From Opitutaceae bacterium (lineage in GTDB: Bacteria > Verrucomicrobiota > Verrucomicrobiia > Opitutales > Opitutaceae): 64,000 nt of DNA. Shown here one piece after another: positions 51,637 through 60,784 of the stretch. The translations under genes and the position numbers were made by a program. The stretch is from the NCBI GenBank assembly GCA_016794625.1, contig JAEUGY010000096.1, positions 1-64,000 of the forward strand, in the 5' to 3' direction. The notes beneath the pieces are model-generated. The model saw nothing but the letters and a program-made list of their open reading frames with translations, ran no database searches and had not been told where the DNA came from. Position 1 is the stretch's first letter; each line of letters begins with the position of its first letter.

Positions 51637-54231
51637 ATGGCCACGCACTGCAAAGACTACGAGTTTCTCCAGATCGAACCCTATTGGCAGACCTATTGGT
51701 CTGATCACCAATCATTCCGCGCTGCGAGCGACTCAACGAAGCCCAAGTACTACGTCCTGGACATGTTCCCCTACCCCTCGGGGTCCGGGCTGCATGTCGG
51801 CCACCCGGAAGGCTACACGGCCACCGACATCATCGCTCGCTACAAGCGGGCGAAGGGATTTGAGGTACTGCATCCCATTGGTTGGGATGCATTTGGACTG
51901 CCGGCGGAGCAGCATGCAGTAAAGACCGGCACCCATCCGGCAAGTAATACTCAAAACAATATCAGCAAGTTTCGGCAGCAGATCAAGTCGCTCGGGTTCT
52001 CCTACGACTGGGATCGGGAAATTGATACCACCGACCCGCGTTACCTGCGTTGGACGCAATGGATTTTTCTTCAACTCTTCAAACGTGGTCTGGCGTACGT
52101 CGACGAACGGCCGGTGTGGTGGTGCCCGGAATTGCGAACGGTTTTGGCCAACGAGGAAATCGTTGACGGAAAATCCGAAGTGGGAGGATTCCCCGTGGAA
52201 CGACGCAACTTGCGCCAATGGGTCCTGCGGATCACCGCCTACGCGGAGCGTTTGCTGGCCGATCTGAAGGAAGTCGACTGGCCCGAGTCCACCAAGCGGA
52301 TGCAAGAAGCTTGGATCGGTCGGAGCGAAGGCGCTGAGCTTCTCTTCGGACTCGAAGCCGCAAATCTGGGAGATCTCAAGGTCTTCACCACCCGGCCAGA
52401 CACGATTTTTGGGGTCACCTACATGGTGCTCGCCCCCGAGCATCCGCTGGTGGCCGCCTTGACCCTGCCCGCGATGCGTGCGGCCGTGGACGATTACCGA
52501 CGCAAAGCGTCGGGCAAGAGCGACCTTGAGCGAACCGACCTCGCAAAGGACAAGTCCGGGGTCTTTACCGGATCATTCGCCATCAACCCGGCCAATGGAG
52601 CGAGGGTGCCCATCTGGGTCGCAGACTACGTGGTCATGGGCTACGGCACCGGAGCCATCATGGCCGTCCCCGCCCACGATGAACGCGATTACGAGTTCGC
52701 CGTGCGTTATCAGTTGCCGATCATCCAGGTGATCGAGCCGGAGGTGGGTTCGGTCAATGGAACCGGATCACACGAGCTGCCATTCCTCGGCGAAGGCAAC
52801 TTGGTTCACTCGGACGGCTACACGGGGCTGCCGTGGCAGATCGCCAAGAAGAAGATCACGGAAGACCTTGCCGCGAAGCAGCGAGGTCGAGCCACGGTCA
52901 ACTACAAACTCCGGGACTGGCTTTTTTCCCGGCAACGCTACTGGGGAGAGCCGTTTCCTGTTCTCTGGATCTCGTCCGAAGACTACCAGCGGTGTGCCGC
53001 CGCCGGCCTCAGCGCACTTCCCGCGACACCTGTCACCTATCGCGACGCGGCGAGCCAGACCGAGTGGTTTGCGCTGCCTTTGCCGGAGCAGTCGTTGCCT
53101 TTGGTGCTTCCGGATGTCCAGAGCTACCTCCCCAGCGGATCCGGAGAAAGCCCTCTCGCCAATGTCACGGACTGGCTCGAAGTGTGGTATGACGTGAAGA
53201 CCGGAGCAACGATTCCGGCTTCGCAACCCCGCCCGGACAGCGGCGAGTGGATCCGCGGTCGCAGGGAAACCAATACGATGCCGCAGTGGGCGGGCTCCTG
53301 CTGGTATTACCTCCGCTTCACCGATCCCAAGAACGAACAGGCCTTTGCCTCGCCCCGAGCGCTCGAGTATTGGGGCGTGCCCGACCTCTATGTAGGAGGC
53401 GCGGAACACGCCGTTTTGCATCTTCTCTATGCGAGATTCTGGCACAAGGTCCTCTTCGACGAAGGCCTCGTCGGACAGAGCGAACCCTTCCGCAAGCTCT
53501 TTCATCAAGGCATCATCCTGGGCGAGGACGGGGAAAAAATGTCCAAGAGCCGGGGCAACGTGGTCAATCCGGATGCCATCATCGCCAGCCACGGCACCGA
53601 TACCCTGCGATTGTACCTCATGTTCCTTGGTCCGCTGGAGGCGATGAAGCCTTGGAATCCTCGAGGAATCGAGGGCGTCCATCGTTTTCTGCACCGAGTC
53701 TGGCGTCTGGCGCTGGGCGCCGACGGTGAGGGCAATCCCAAGATCAAGCCAGACACCCAGGAACCGGCCACCCTCGAAAAACTGCTCCACGAAACCATCA
53801 AGAAAGTAAGCGAGGACATCGAAACGCTGCGCTTCAACACCGCCATCTCGCAGATGATGGTCCTCAGCAACGCGATGCAGGACGCGCCGCAGCTTCGGAC
53901 CTCCACCGTGCGGACCTTGCTGCAACTGTTGGCACCCTTTGCACCCCACTTGGCCGAAGAGCTCTGGGCGAGGTTGGGCGGACAAGGCTCGATCGGGGCG
54001 GTCCCGTGGCCCGTGGCGGACACGGCAAAGCTCGTAAGCACCGAACTGAAGATAATAATGCAAGTAAACGGCAAGCACCGCGGGGAGTTCTTTGTCCCGG
54101 TGGGTACGCTCCAGGACGGCGCGTTCCAGACGGTTCAGGAGGATCCGAAACTTTCTTCCCACCTTGCGAACAAGACGATCAAGCGGGTGATTTATGTGCC
54201 GGGGAAGATTCTGAACATCGTCGTGGAGTAA
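51637..54231 (+). CDS. leuS: Leucyl-tRNA synthetase
   Basis: Charges tRNA-Leu with leucine. The 864-residue class I enzyme has HVGH at residues 53-56 (SGSGLHVGHPEGY), and KMSKS at 634-638 (GEKMSKSRGNVVNP). An editing CP1 domain between them has VFTTRPDTIFGVTYMVLAPE and GYGTGAIMAVPAHDERDYEF. The C-terminal anticodon and LeuS-specific domains end with the KTIKRVIYVPGKILNIVV text. Length and order are normal. It is transcribed alone, away from ribE, and is followed by two small stem-loops before the exopolysaccharide genes. Confidence 0.98.
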   Translation: MATHCKDYEFLQIEPYWQTYWSDHQSFRAASDSTKPKYYVLDMFPYPSGSGLHVGHPEGYTATDIIARYKRAKGFEVLHPIGWDAFGLPAEQHAVKTGTHPASNTQNNISKFRQQIKSLGFSYDWDREIDTTDPRYLRWTQWIFLQLFKRGLAYVDERPVWWCPELRTVLANEEIVDGKSEVGGFPVERRNLRQWVLRITAYAERLLADLKEVDWPESTKRMQEAWIGRSEGAELLFGLEAANLGDLKVFTTRPDTIFGVTYMVLAPEHPLVAALTLPAMRAAVDDYRRKASGKSDLERTDLAKDKSGVFTGSFAINPANGARVPIWVADYVVMGYGTGAIMAVPAHDERDYEFAVRYQLPIIQVIEPEVGSVNGTGSHELPFLGEGNLVHSDGYTGLPWQIAKKKITEDLAAKQRGRATVNYKLRDWLFSRQRYWGEPFPVLWISSEDYQRCAAAGLSALPATPVTYRDAASQTEWFALPLPEQSLPLVLPDVQSYLPSGSGESPLANVTDWLEVWYDVKTGATIPASQPRPDSGEWIRGRRETNTMPQWAGSCWYYLRFTDPKNEQAFASPRALEYWGVPDLYVGGAEHAVLHLLYARFWHKVLFDEGLVGQSEPFRKLFHQGIILGEDGEKMSKSRGNVVNPDAIIASHGTDTLRLYLMFLGPLEAMKPWNPRGIEGVHRFLHRVWRLALGADGEGNPKIKPDTQEPATLEKLLHETIKKVSEDIETLRFNTAISQMMVLSNAMQDAPQLRTSTVRTLLQLLAPFAPHLAEELWARLGGQGSIGAVPWPVADTAKLVSTELKIIMQVNGKHRGEFFVPVGTLQDGAFQTVQEDPKLSSHLANKTIKRVIYVPGKILNIVVE

Positions 54232-54272
54232 TCGTTGACGACCGTGCGCCGCTAGGGGTTATTACCCACATG

Positions 54273-54292
54273 CTACGCATGCGTGTGCGTAG
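54273..54292. promoter_or_regulatory. Inverted repeat upstream of the exopolysaccharide operon
   Basis: CTACGCA and TGCGTAG flank TGCGTG, a perfect 7-bp inverted repeat 24 bases before the FecR-protein start. A weaker GGGT-TATT-ACCC hairpin sits just before it (54256-54267). One of the two may end leuS transcription; the larger one is well placed to control the next operon. Confidence 0.4.
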
Positions 54293-54315
54293 AAGCCCTT
54301 ACCGTTTGTAGGTTG

Positions 54316-55260
54316 ATGAGACTTCACCAGCAGCGCCTAATTGCATCCATGAGAGCGTTGCAACGCCCCCGCGGGCTCCTGGTTGCATGCTTCGTGGTCG
54401 CGTATGTCTACCTCGGGGTAGGCGTTGTTACGCCTGCATTTGCCCAACGGAAGAATCCGGCGAGCAAACTCTATGTGGCTGAACTGGATGGATTCTCCGA
54501 CCTCGATGTGGGCGAACGTATCGTTGAACTAAAGAAGGGCAACGTTCACGACGCCAACAACACCATCATTCGGACTCGAGTCGGTTCGAGCAACGCAATC
54601 GTGTTTTCGAACGGAACGGGACTGCATCTCGAGCCGGACACCGTACTGCGAATCGAACAGTTCATCCAAGAACCGTTTCTCCCGAACCGGACGGATTTGG
54701 ATATCGAGCCGTCCGTTTCTCGCATGAGCCTCCACCTTACCCACGGAATGATCGGGCTGTGCACCAGCAAGCTCGTTGCGGGGAGCAGCATGGAGTTGAA
54801 GACACCCCATTTGATGCTCCAAATCCGGGGTAAGCGAATCGTGGTCGAAACCAACGAACGGCGGACCATCGTGTCGTTGATCGAAGGTGACGTCACCGTA
54901 CAGACGGGCGATCGGGAAGGCGGTGGCCGAACCTTGACCGCCTGGCAACGAGCCGTGGTCAAACCCATTTTGGCGAACGACTCCTTTGAATTGGTGGTTG
55001 AGGATATCCCCGAAGCGGAGCGAAGGGCGCTGGAGGACAAAGCGGCTCTGGCCTGCATGGCGCGACAGACGGTGTATTTTGACACGGGAGAAGGTGAAAA
55101 TGCCGCGGTCCGGGCCGCACGCGGCGGCAACAGTGTGTTCGATCAAGGCGACGATGAGGTCATCCGACCCATCCCGGTGGTGCCGTCGATTCCCGAAGTT
55201 CCCACGTTTGTCAGCCCTTCGGAGATCGCTCCTCCCGGTGGGGGCGGAACGTCAGATTAA
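54316..55260 (+). CDS. Secreted FecR-domain protein of the exopolysaccharide operon
   Basis: From the ATG at 54316 the 314-residue protein has a signal anchor (LLVACFVVAYVYLGVGVVTP, ending PAFAQ). A FecR-like domain follows (NNTIIRTRVGSSNAIVFSNG, VLRIEQF, HGMIGLCTSKL, LKTPHLMLQIRGKRIVVETN, TIVSLIEGDVTVQTGD). The tail is Pro-rich. FecR domains here are outside their usual sigma/TonB setting and probably act in the periplasm with the export machinery. An ATG at 54349 is an alternative start. The next gene begins 20 bases downstream. Confidence 0.82.
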   Translation: MRLHQQRLIASMRALQRPRGLLVACFVVAYVYLGVGVVTPAFAQRKNPASKLYVAELDGFSDLDVGERIVELKKGNVHDANNTIIRTRVGSSNAIVFSNGTGLHLEPDTVLRIEQFIQEPFLPNRTDLDIEPSVSRMSLHLTHGMIGLCTSKLVAGSSMELKTPHLMLQIRGKRIVVETNERRTIVSLIEGDVTVQTGDREGGGRTLTAWQRAVVKPILANDSFELVVEDIPEAERRALEDKAALACMARQTVYFDTGEGENAAVRAARGGNSVFDQGDDEVIRPIPVVPSIPEVPTFVSPSEIAPPGGGGTSD

Positions 55261-55280
55261 CGCTCGCCAGGACTCCCACC

Positions 55281-56420
55281 ATGTTCCTGTCCGACGCGTT
55301 TCAAAGAGTCCTCGCTGCAGCCATCGGCTTCGCCGTGCTTTTGCCCGACGCGCATGCCCTCCTGAGGCTGAATCGGGGCAAAGATCTCATCCACCTCACC
55401 GTGAACGGCCAGGTGGGTTGGGACTCCAATTTGTTTTCCACCGCCAACGGTCAGGGTGACGTGCTCGCCGTGGCGTCCGTCGTTGCCGACTACCAGCGAA
55501 GAGCGGGTGCCATTGGACTCGATGCCGCGATCGGACTCGAGGCCGGACACTTCAACGAGTATGACACCGAGGACTACCTCAATCCTCGCGCCTCCGTGGA
55601 GTTCACAAAATCGTCCGGCCGGACCACGGGATCGTGGGCGAGTTCGGCCACACGAAAGAGCCAGGGGGATGTGGCGGCCAGTCTGCGCGCGGAGTCCTGG
55701 GACTACGACACCACCCTCAATCTTCGCTATCCCGTCATCGAACGTTATTCCATCACCGGCTCGATCGGTTATGCGCGCACGGATTATCTCAACAGCCCGA
55801 TCCTGGTCGACCTCAATACCACGCAGGCGTCGTCAGACCTCCTCTATGCCATCAATTCCCAACGGGATTTGATTGCGGGCTATCGCTACCGGGTGAGCGA
55901 CAGTGCGGCCGACACCGTGTCGCGCGACAACGCGTTCATCGTCGGCCTCTCGGGCAAGATTCTCCCCAAAGTCTCGGGAACGGTTCGCGCGGGCTACCAA
56001 TCGCGCCACACCAAGGCGCTCGGGATCGTGGAGAGAAACGATGGTCTCACGGCGGCGACCTCGGCCACCTGGAACATCAACGGTCGCTCCAGCCTCACTG
56101 CTCAAGTCACCCATGACTTCGCCACGACCTCGACCGACGTGAGCACGGATTCCTCTGCCTATACCCTTGATTACAAGTCCGCCCTCAATCCGCGCTGGTC
56201 GGTCACCGCCGGTGCCGGCCTGGGGTTCCTGGAGTTTCTTGGTCAACGGGGCGCCGGGAGAAGCGACACCTACGCCACCGCCTCGCTCGGCGTGACCTGG
56301 AAGCGGAGCGACCTCCTCGCGGTTTCACTGTCGTACGCACACCTCAGCAACTGGTCCACCTTGGCCCTCGCCGACTACGCTCGCCACACGGTATCGCTCG
56401 GTGTTTCATCCCGATTCTAA
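55281..56420 (+). CDS. Outer-membrane beta-barrel protein, exopolysaccharide-linked
   Basis: The 379-residue protein has a signal peptide (VLAAAIGFAVLLPDAHA) and a long run of alternating beta strands. Examples are HLTVNGQVGWDSNLFS, SYSITGSIGYARTDYLN-like text and VTAGAGLGFLEFL. It ends in VSSRF with the terminal Phe of barrel proteins. It resembles the BBP2/GumE-like barrels found next to Wza and BY-kinase genes, thought to form part of the outer-membrane exit for polymer. The stop is 20 bases before the Wza-like gene. Confidence 0.8.
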   Translation: MFLSDAFQRVLAAAIGFAVLLPDAHALLRLNRGKDLIHLTVNGQVGWDSNLFSTANGQGDVLAVASVVADYQRRAGAIGLDAAIGLEAGHFNEYDTEDYLNPRASVEFTKSSGRTTGSWASSATRKSQGDVAASLRAESWDYDTTLNLRYPVIERYSITGSIGYARTDYLNSPILVDLNTTQASSDLLYAINSQRDLIAGYRYRVSDSAADTVSRDNAFIVGLSGKILPKVSGTVRAGYQSRHTKALGIVERNDGLTAATSATWNINGRSSLTAQVTHDFATTSTDVSTDSSAYTLDYKSALNPRWSVTAGAGLGFLEFLGQRGAGRSDTYATASLGVTWKRSDLLAVSLSYAHLSNWSTLALADYARHTVSLGVSSRF

Positions 56421-56440
56421 CCTCTTCGGGAACCGGTCCT

Positions 56441-57091
56441 ATGCCTCTCTTTCGCCTTTCCGCACTCCTGCCGCTCGTCTGGAAATTCGCGCTCACATCG
56501 ATCGCAGCACTCGTCGTTCACACTGCCCTCGGCCAAAGACTCCCCCCGACGGTGGGCACGCTTCCGCAAACCTACATTGTCGCACGAACGGATCGACTTC
56601 GCATCGAAGTCTACCAGGAGGATGACCTTTCCCTGATTGCCCGTGTCGACGCTCAAGGCGCAGTCAATTTACCGCTCGTGGGCGAAGTCCTCGTCGAAGG
56701 AAAAACCATCGTCGAGGCTCAGCGCCTCATTGAACTCGCCTTCGTGGAAGGACGATTCCTGCGCTCCCCGAAAGTGACCGTAAACGTTGAAGAGTACGCA
56801 CCGAGAGAAGTGAACATCCATGGAATGGTCCGTAATCCGGGCCGAGTTCCACTTCCTGTGGAATCCACCTTCTCAATCGTCGATGCGGTGGTTAAGGCGG
56901 GCGGACTGAAAGACACCGCCAAAGGCGATGCGGTTTCGCTAGTACGGACCCCTCCCGATGGAAAGACCATAAGGATAGAGAAGATCGATGTCGATGCCTT
57001 GCTCCTCGGAACCGCAAACATCGATCAATGGCCGCTCGCAAAGAAACTCGAACCTGGGGATTCGATCAACGTCCCGGAACGCCGATTCTAG
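56441..57091 (+). CDS. Wza-like polysaccharide export protein
   Basis: The 216-residue protein has a signal peptide (WKFALTSIAALVVHTALGQ) without a lipobox. A Poly_export domain (YIVARTDRLRIEVYQEDDLS, LPLVGEVLVEGKTIVEAQRL) is followed by one SLBB domain (EVNIHGMVRNPGRVPLPVES, IVDAVVKAGGLKD). It is shorter than E. coli Wza and lacks the C-terminal amphipathic helix that makes the outer pore, so the barrel protein upstream may supply the exit. It forms a periplasmic ring with the BY-kinase, whose gene starts 15 bases downstream. Confidence 0.92.
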   Translation: MPLFRLSALLPLVWKFALTSIAALVVHTALGQRLPPTVGTLPQTYIVARTDRLRIEVYQEDDLSLIARVDAQGAVNLPLVGEVLVEGKTIVEAQRLIELAFVEGRFLRSPKVTVNVEEYAPREVNIHGMVRNPGRVPLPVESTFSIVDAVVKAGGLKDTAKGDAVSLVRTPPDGKTIRIEKIDVDALLLGTANIDQWPLAKKLEPGDSINVPERRF

Positions 57092-57106
57092 TCGCCGCCC
57101 ATCGTC

Positions 57107-59275
57107 ATGGCCGAAAACCCACAAAAAAACTACGGTTCGTCCGCAAGCGGGCACTACGGCCGGGATGAACCCGCGGTGGAGCGGCGGTCCATCCGCGACT
57201 ACTACATCATACTGAGGGAGCGACTCTGGATCGCGCTGCCGCTGGCGTTGCTCCTGTCGGTGGGGCTGGGTTACTTTCAGGCGCGGGAAACGCCCATGTT
57301 TTCCGCCACGGCCACGATGCAGTTCGAAAAGGGAGAACGCATCGTCGAGGCACAGCAAGTGGTGGATCCGACGGTCACCAGCGAAATCGATCTCAATACC
57401 AATCTCCGTCTACTCGAGAGCACCCGTCTGAAGTCCAGAGTCGCGAATTCGTTCACACCGGAGGAAGTCAAGATCCTCCAGGCTCCGTATATCAAGGACC
57501 TCAAGGCCGGCGCCACCCCTCCGGCGGTGGGCGACTGCCTCGGAATTCTGGCGGTCCAGTCGATTCGCAACAGCTACTTGATCAGCATCACCGTGGCCCA
57601 CGAGTCCGCGGAGGCGAGTGCCCTGATCGCCAATCGTTATGTGGACCAGTTCATGCAGGACCTGCTGGAACGGGTCGGCGGCAGCAATGAATACGCGGTC
57701 GTCTATCTCCGGGCCATGGCGGAACAGTTGCGCAAGGACTCGGAAGCCGCGCAGCAAAGGCTCCTGGCCTACATGAAGGAGCACAATCTGGTCTCCCTCG
57801 ACAGCAGCGCCAACATCGTGACCGAGCGTCTTCGGAGCGTCAATACGGCGCTGCAGGCGGCCCGGCTGGAACGGCTGACGATCGAGCAGCTCTTCAACCA
57901 AGTCGAAGCGCACAAGGCGGCCGGACGCGATCTCCTGGAAATTTCGTTCATCGCCTCCCATGGATCGGTCCCGGGCATTCGCGATCACCTGTCGGAACTG
58001 ACGAGAACGGAGTCGATTCTATCGGAACGCTACCTTGAGCGTCACCCCAAGATCATCGATATCGCCCACGCTATCCGCGTATCCAAGGGTCAGCTGGAGA
58101 CCGCCATTGCCCAGGCGGTGCGCGACCTCGCCAGCACCCTGGAGAAGGCCAAGGCGCAGGAGGCCTCGCTCGGCGCGGAGTACGCAAAACAAGAGGCGGC
58201 GCAGCTTCACCTTCGCGACATCTCGGTCGATTTTAGGACGCTCGAGAATCAGGCCAATGTGGCCTCTTTGAACTACACCCAGATTCTGAATCGCCTGACC
58301 GAGACCTCCACCAGCAAGAGCCTGGAGAAGTTTCCGGTGCGACCATTGGACCGCGCCTTCGTACCCGCCCTTCCCTACACCCCCAACCTGCAGCGAATCG
58401 CACGCAACAGCGCCGGCATTTTTGTCCTCGTGTTTTTTGGCGTGGCGTTCGGGTTGAGCCTGATCGACGACCGGATCAAGAGCGCCTGGGACGTCGAGAC
58501 CTTCATCGGAGCGAACCTGCTGGGCATCATTCCCGAACTCAACGGGATCAAGGATGACGAGAAGTACACCATGGTGCTCGACAACAAGCAGTCGCCGGGC
58601 ATGGAGGCCTTTCTCAGCGTCTACAGTTCGGTGAAGATCCACTCAAAACTGGATTTCCCGAAGACGATCCTGGTGACCTCGACGATTCCGGGAGAAGGCA
58701 AGACACTGGTGTCCTGCAATCTGGCTGGGAGCTTCGCGAAACATGCCAAGAGCACCCTGCTGGTGGACTGCGATCTACGGCGACCCATGCTGCACCGGCA
58801 CTTCAAACAGACCAACGAAACGGGTCTGCTGTCGTGGTTCCAAAACGGCGCCCAGTTGGATGGAGACTTGCTCGCGAATCCGCATCTGGGCATCACGAAG
58901 GTCGGGGAAAATCTCTGGTTGCTCTGCTCCGGAGGTCGGTCCAAGAGCCCGACCGAACTGCTCGACAATCCCGTCTTCGGGCAGCTCCTCGACAAAATGA
59001 AGCGTCAGTTTGAACTGGTCGTGGTCGACTCTCCGCCCCTGGGCGCGGTGACCGATTCGATGCTGATTGCGAACCGTGCCGACGAAATCGTTTATGTCTG
59101 CCGGTTCAACCGCGCCTACCGGAAGCACATCAAGCTCTACTTCAACACGCTTCGCGAAGGAAAGAATGAGATTCTCGGTGTCGTGCTGAACGGTCTCAAT
59201 CCTCGCCGTATCGAGTACTACTCCAACTACCGGTACTACCGCAGTTACAAGAAGTACTACGGATCGCAGACTTGA
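57107..59275 (+). CDS. Polysaccharide copolymerase and BY-kinase (Wzc type)
   Basis: The 722-residue inner-membrane protein controls chain length and export by cycles of tyrosine phosphorylation. A Wzz domain lies between two membrane helices (about 40-58 and 436-453), with coiled coils in the periplasmic part. The cytosolic kinase has Walker A STIPGEGKT at 525-533, Walker A' LLVDCDLRRP at 551-560 and Walker B LVVVDSPP at 637-644. A C-terminal tyrosine cluster holds eight Tyr between 704 and 718 (IEYYSNYRYYRSYKKYYG). Fusion of both parts in one chain is the proteobacterial type. It is last in the FecR - barrel - Wza - kinase operon. Confidence 0.95.
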   Translation: MAENPQKNYGSSASGHYGRDEPAVERRSIRDYYIILRERLWIALPLALLLSVGLGYFQARETPMFSATATMQFEKGERIVEAQQVVDPTVTSEIDLNTNLRLLESTRLKSRVANSFTPEEVKILQAPYIKDLKAGATPPAVGDCLGILAVQSIRNSYLISITVAHESAEASALIANRYVDQFMQDLLERVGGSNEYAVVYLRAMAEQLRKDSEAAQQRLLAYMKEHNLVSLDSSANIVTERLRSVNTALQAARLERLTIEQLFNQVEAHKAAGRDLLEISFIASHGSVPGIRDHLSELTRTESILSERYLERHPKIIDIAHAIRVSKGQLETAIAQAVRDLASTLEKAKAQEASLGAEYAKQEAAQLHLRDISVDFRTLENQANVASLNYTQILNRLTETSTSKSLEKFPVRPLDRAFVPALPYTPNLQRIARNSAGIFVLVFFGVAFGLSLIDDRIKSAWDVETFIGANLLGIIPELNGIKDDEKYTMVLDNKQSPGMEAFLSVYSSVKIHSKLDFPKTILVTSTIPGEGKTLVSCNLAGSFAKHAKSTLLVDCDLRRPMLHRHFKQTNETGLLSWFQNGAQLDGDLLANPHLGITKVGENLWLLCSGGRSKSPTELLDNPVFGQLLDKMKRQFELVVVDSPPLGAVTDSMLIANRADEIVYVCRFNRAYRKHIKLYFNTLREGKNEILGVVLNGLNPRRIEYYSNYRYYRSYKKYYGSQT

Positions 59276-59330
59276 GTCGCCGTCGGTTCCAGCGGGTCCG
59301 CGTCGCAACCCTTCTTCCTGCCCTTCCACC

Positions 59331-60176
59331 ATGGCACTGTCCGGGTATCTGCCAGCCTCTTTCAAACCCGATCGCCCCCTCGTTCTCATCGCCGGCCAAG
59401 GCAGATACCCCGTCCTGATTGCGGATGCAGCCAGAAAATTAGGGATCACCGTCAAGCTCGTGGCATTCGAGGAGGAGACGCCACCCGAGCTATTCAACTC
59501 CTTTCCGGAAAGCGACCGGCGGCTCTTGCTCGTCGGGCAGCTCGGAAAGATGTTGCGCTCGTTGGAAGACTTCAAAGCGGGCTATGCGCTCATGGCCGGT
59601 CAAATCACGCCGCGGCGCCTCTTCAAGGGACTCCACCCGGACTTCAAGGCAACCCGGATTCTCTTCTCTCTTAAACGAAGAAATGCCGAGACCATCTTCG
59701 GTGCCATTGCCAAGGAGATCGAGGAGCTCGGAGTCGAATTGCTCGATGCCCGCAGCTTCATGGACGACCACATGGCAGCCTCCGGATGTATGACCGGTGG
59801 TCGTTTTCCCATCGCTCCGGAACATGTGGATCACGGAATTCAAATCGCTCGGGAGTGCGCCCGACTGGATATCGGACAAGGCTGCGTGGTCCGCCATGGC
59901 ACCGTCCTCGCCGTGGAAGCGTTCGAAGGCACCGACGCCATGCTTCGCCGGGCGGGGGAATTCAAGACGGACGACGCGCTTTTTGTGAAGACGGTCAAGG
60001 TCCATCAAGACTACCGTTTCGACGTCCCTGTCTTTGGCATCCGGACCCTCGAAACCATGCGCGAAGCAGGGCTTAAGACGGCCGCGCTTGAGGCGAATCG
60101 GGTGATCATGCTCGATAAAACCCAAGTCATCGCCCAAGCCCGGGCTTGGGGCATATCCCTCCTCGGCTTCCAATGA
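59331..60176 (+). CDS. lpxI: UDP-2,3-diacylglucosamine pyrophosphatase
   Basis: Hydrolyses UDP-2,3-diacylglucosamine to lipid X in lipid A synthesis; LpxI replaces LpxH in many bacteria. The 281-residue protein has the LpxI (DUF1009) order: LVLIAGQGRYPVLIADAARK, MAGQITPRRLFKGLHPD, SFMDDHMAASGC, GCVVRHGTVLAVEAFEGTDA and VKTVKVHQDYRFDVPVFGI. The ATG at 59331 is suited by length. A perfect 18-bp palindrome lies inside the 3' end (60133-60150). It implies lipopolysaccharide with lipid A in this bacterium. Confidence 0.94.
   Translation: MALSGYLPASFKPDRPLVLIAGQGRYPVLIADAARKLGITVKLVAFEEETPPELFNSFPESDRRLLLVGQLGKMLRSLEDFKAGYALMAGQITPRRLFKGLHPDFKATRILFSLKRRNAETIFGAIAKEIEELGVELLDARSFMDDHMAASGCMTGGRFPIAPEHVDHGIQIARECARLDIGQGCVVRHGTVLAVEAFEGTDAMLRRAGEFKTDDALFVKTVKVHQDYRFDVPVFGIRTLETMREAGLKTAALEANRVIMLDKTQVIAQARAWGISLLGFQ
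60133..60150. repeat. Perfect 18-bp palindrome inside the end of lpxI
   Basis: CCCAAGCCCGGGCTTGGG is symmetric with no spacer and lies about 27 bases before the lpxI stop, within codons for Ala-Gln-Ala-Arg-Ala-Trp-Gly. As RNA it could not form a tight loop without losing central pairs. It may be a protein site or chance. Confidence 0.3.
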
Positions 60177-60298
60177 TCGCGTTGGGTACTTCACTGCAGA
60201 TCAGTGATATACAACGACGTTGGTCCGACCACCCCTCGGGCTCCAGGAGTTGCCCCTCACCGCTTGCGCCCGCCGACTGAGGTCATCACAGTCTTCCT

Positions 60299-60784
60299 AT
60301 GCAAAAGGACGTAGTCCAAGTTTCAGTCAAGGGGGTGATGCCCACCGCGAATGGATGCGCTGTCTTTCTCGGCAACGACGAGAAGACGTTCGTCATCTAC
60401 GTCGACCATTCCGTTGGGAACGCGATTCAAATGACGCTCAACGGGATTAAAAAGGACCGTCCCCTCACCCACGATTTGATCGGACACATCCTGCTCGGCC
60501 TCGGAGCCAACCTGGAGCATATCGTCGTCAACGATATGAACGAGGGCACCTATTTTGCCCGCATCCTCCTGCGTATGGAAAATGAGCTGGGTAAGAAAAT
60601 CATCGAGCTCGATTCGCGCCCGTCGGATTCCATCGTGCTCGCCCTCCAGCAAAAGCGGCCCATCTATGTCGCCCGCAAGGTCTACGACGCGGTTGAGGAC
60701 ATGACCGAAATTCTTGAACGGGTCCTCAAGCAGCAAGCGTCAGAAGGTGAAGGCGAATCGGGCGACGATTCGACGGACAAATGA
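60299..60784 (+). CDS. DUF151 bifunctional nuclease-like protein
   Basis: The 161-residue protein matches the BFN/DUF151 domain: KDVVQVSVKGVMPTANGCAV, FLGNDEKTFVIYVDHSVGNA, RPLTHDLIGHILLGLGANLE and ILLRMENELGKKIIELDSRP, then SDSIVLALQQKRPIYVARKV. Plant and archaeal relatives have RNase and DNase activity; bacterial function is unclear. The C-terminal tail is acidic. The stop overlaps the dus start as ATGA, so the two are translated together, which may link it to RNA metabolism. Confidence 0.88.
   Translation: MQKDVVQVSVKGVMPTANGCAVFLGNDEKTFVIYVDHSVGNAIQMTLNGIKKDRPLTHDLIGHILLGLGANLEHIVVNDMNEGTYFARILLRMENELGKKIIELDSRPSDSIVLALQQKRPIYVARKVYDAVEDMTEILERVLKQQASEGEGESGDDSTDK

Noticed and set aside
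52768..54162. 464-codon minus-strand frame
   Set aside because: Complement of leuS, whose frame is fully supported.
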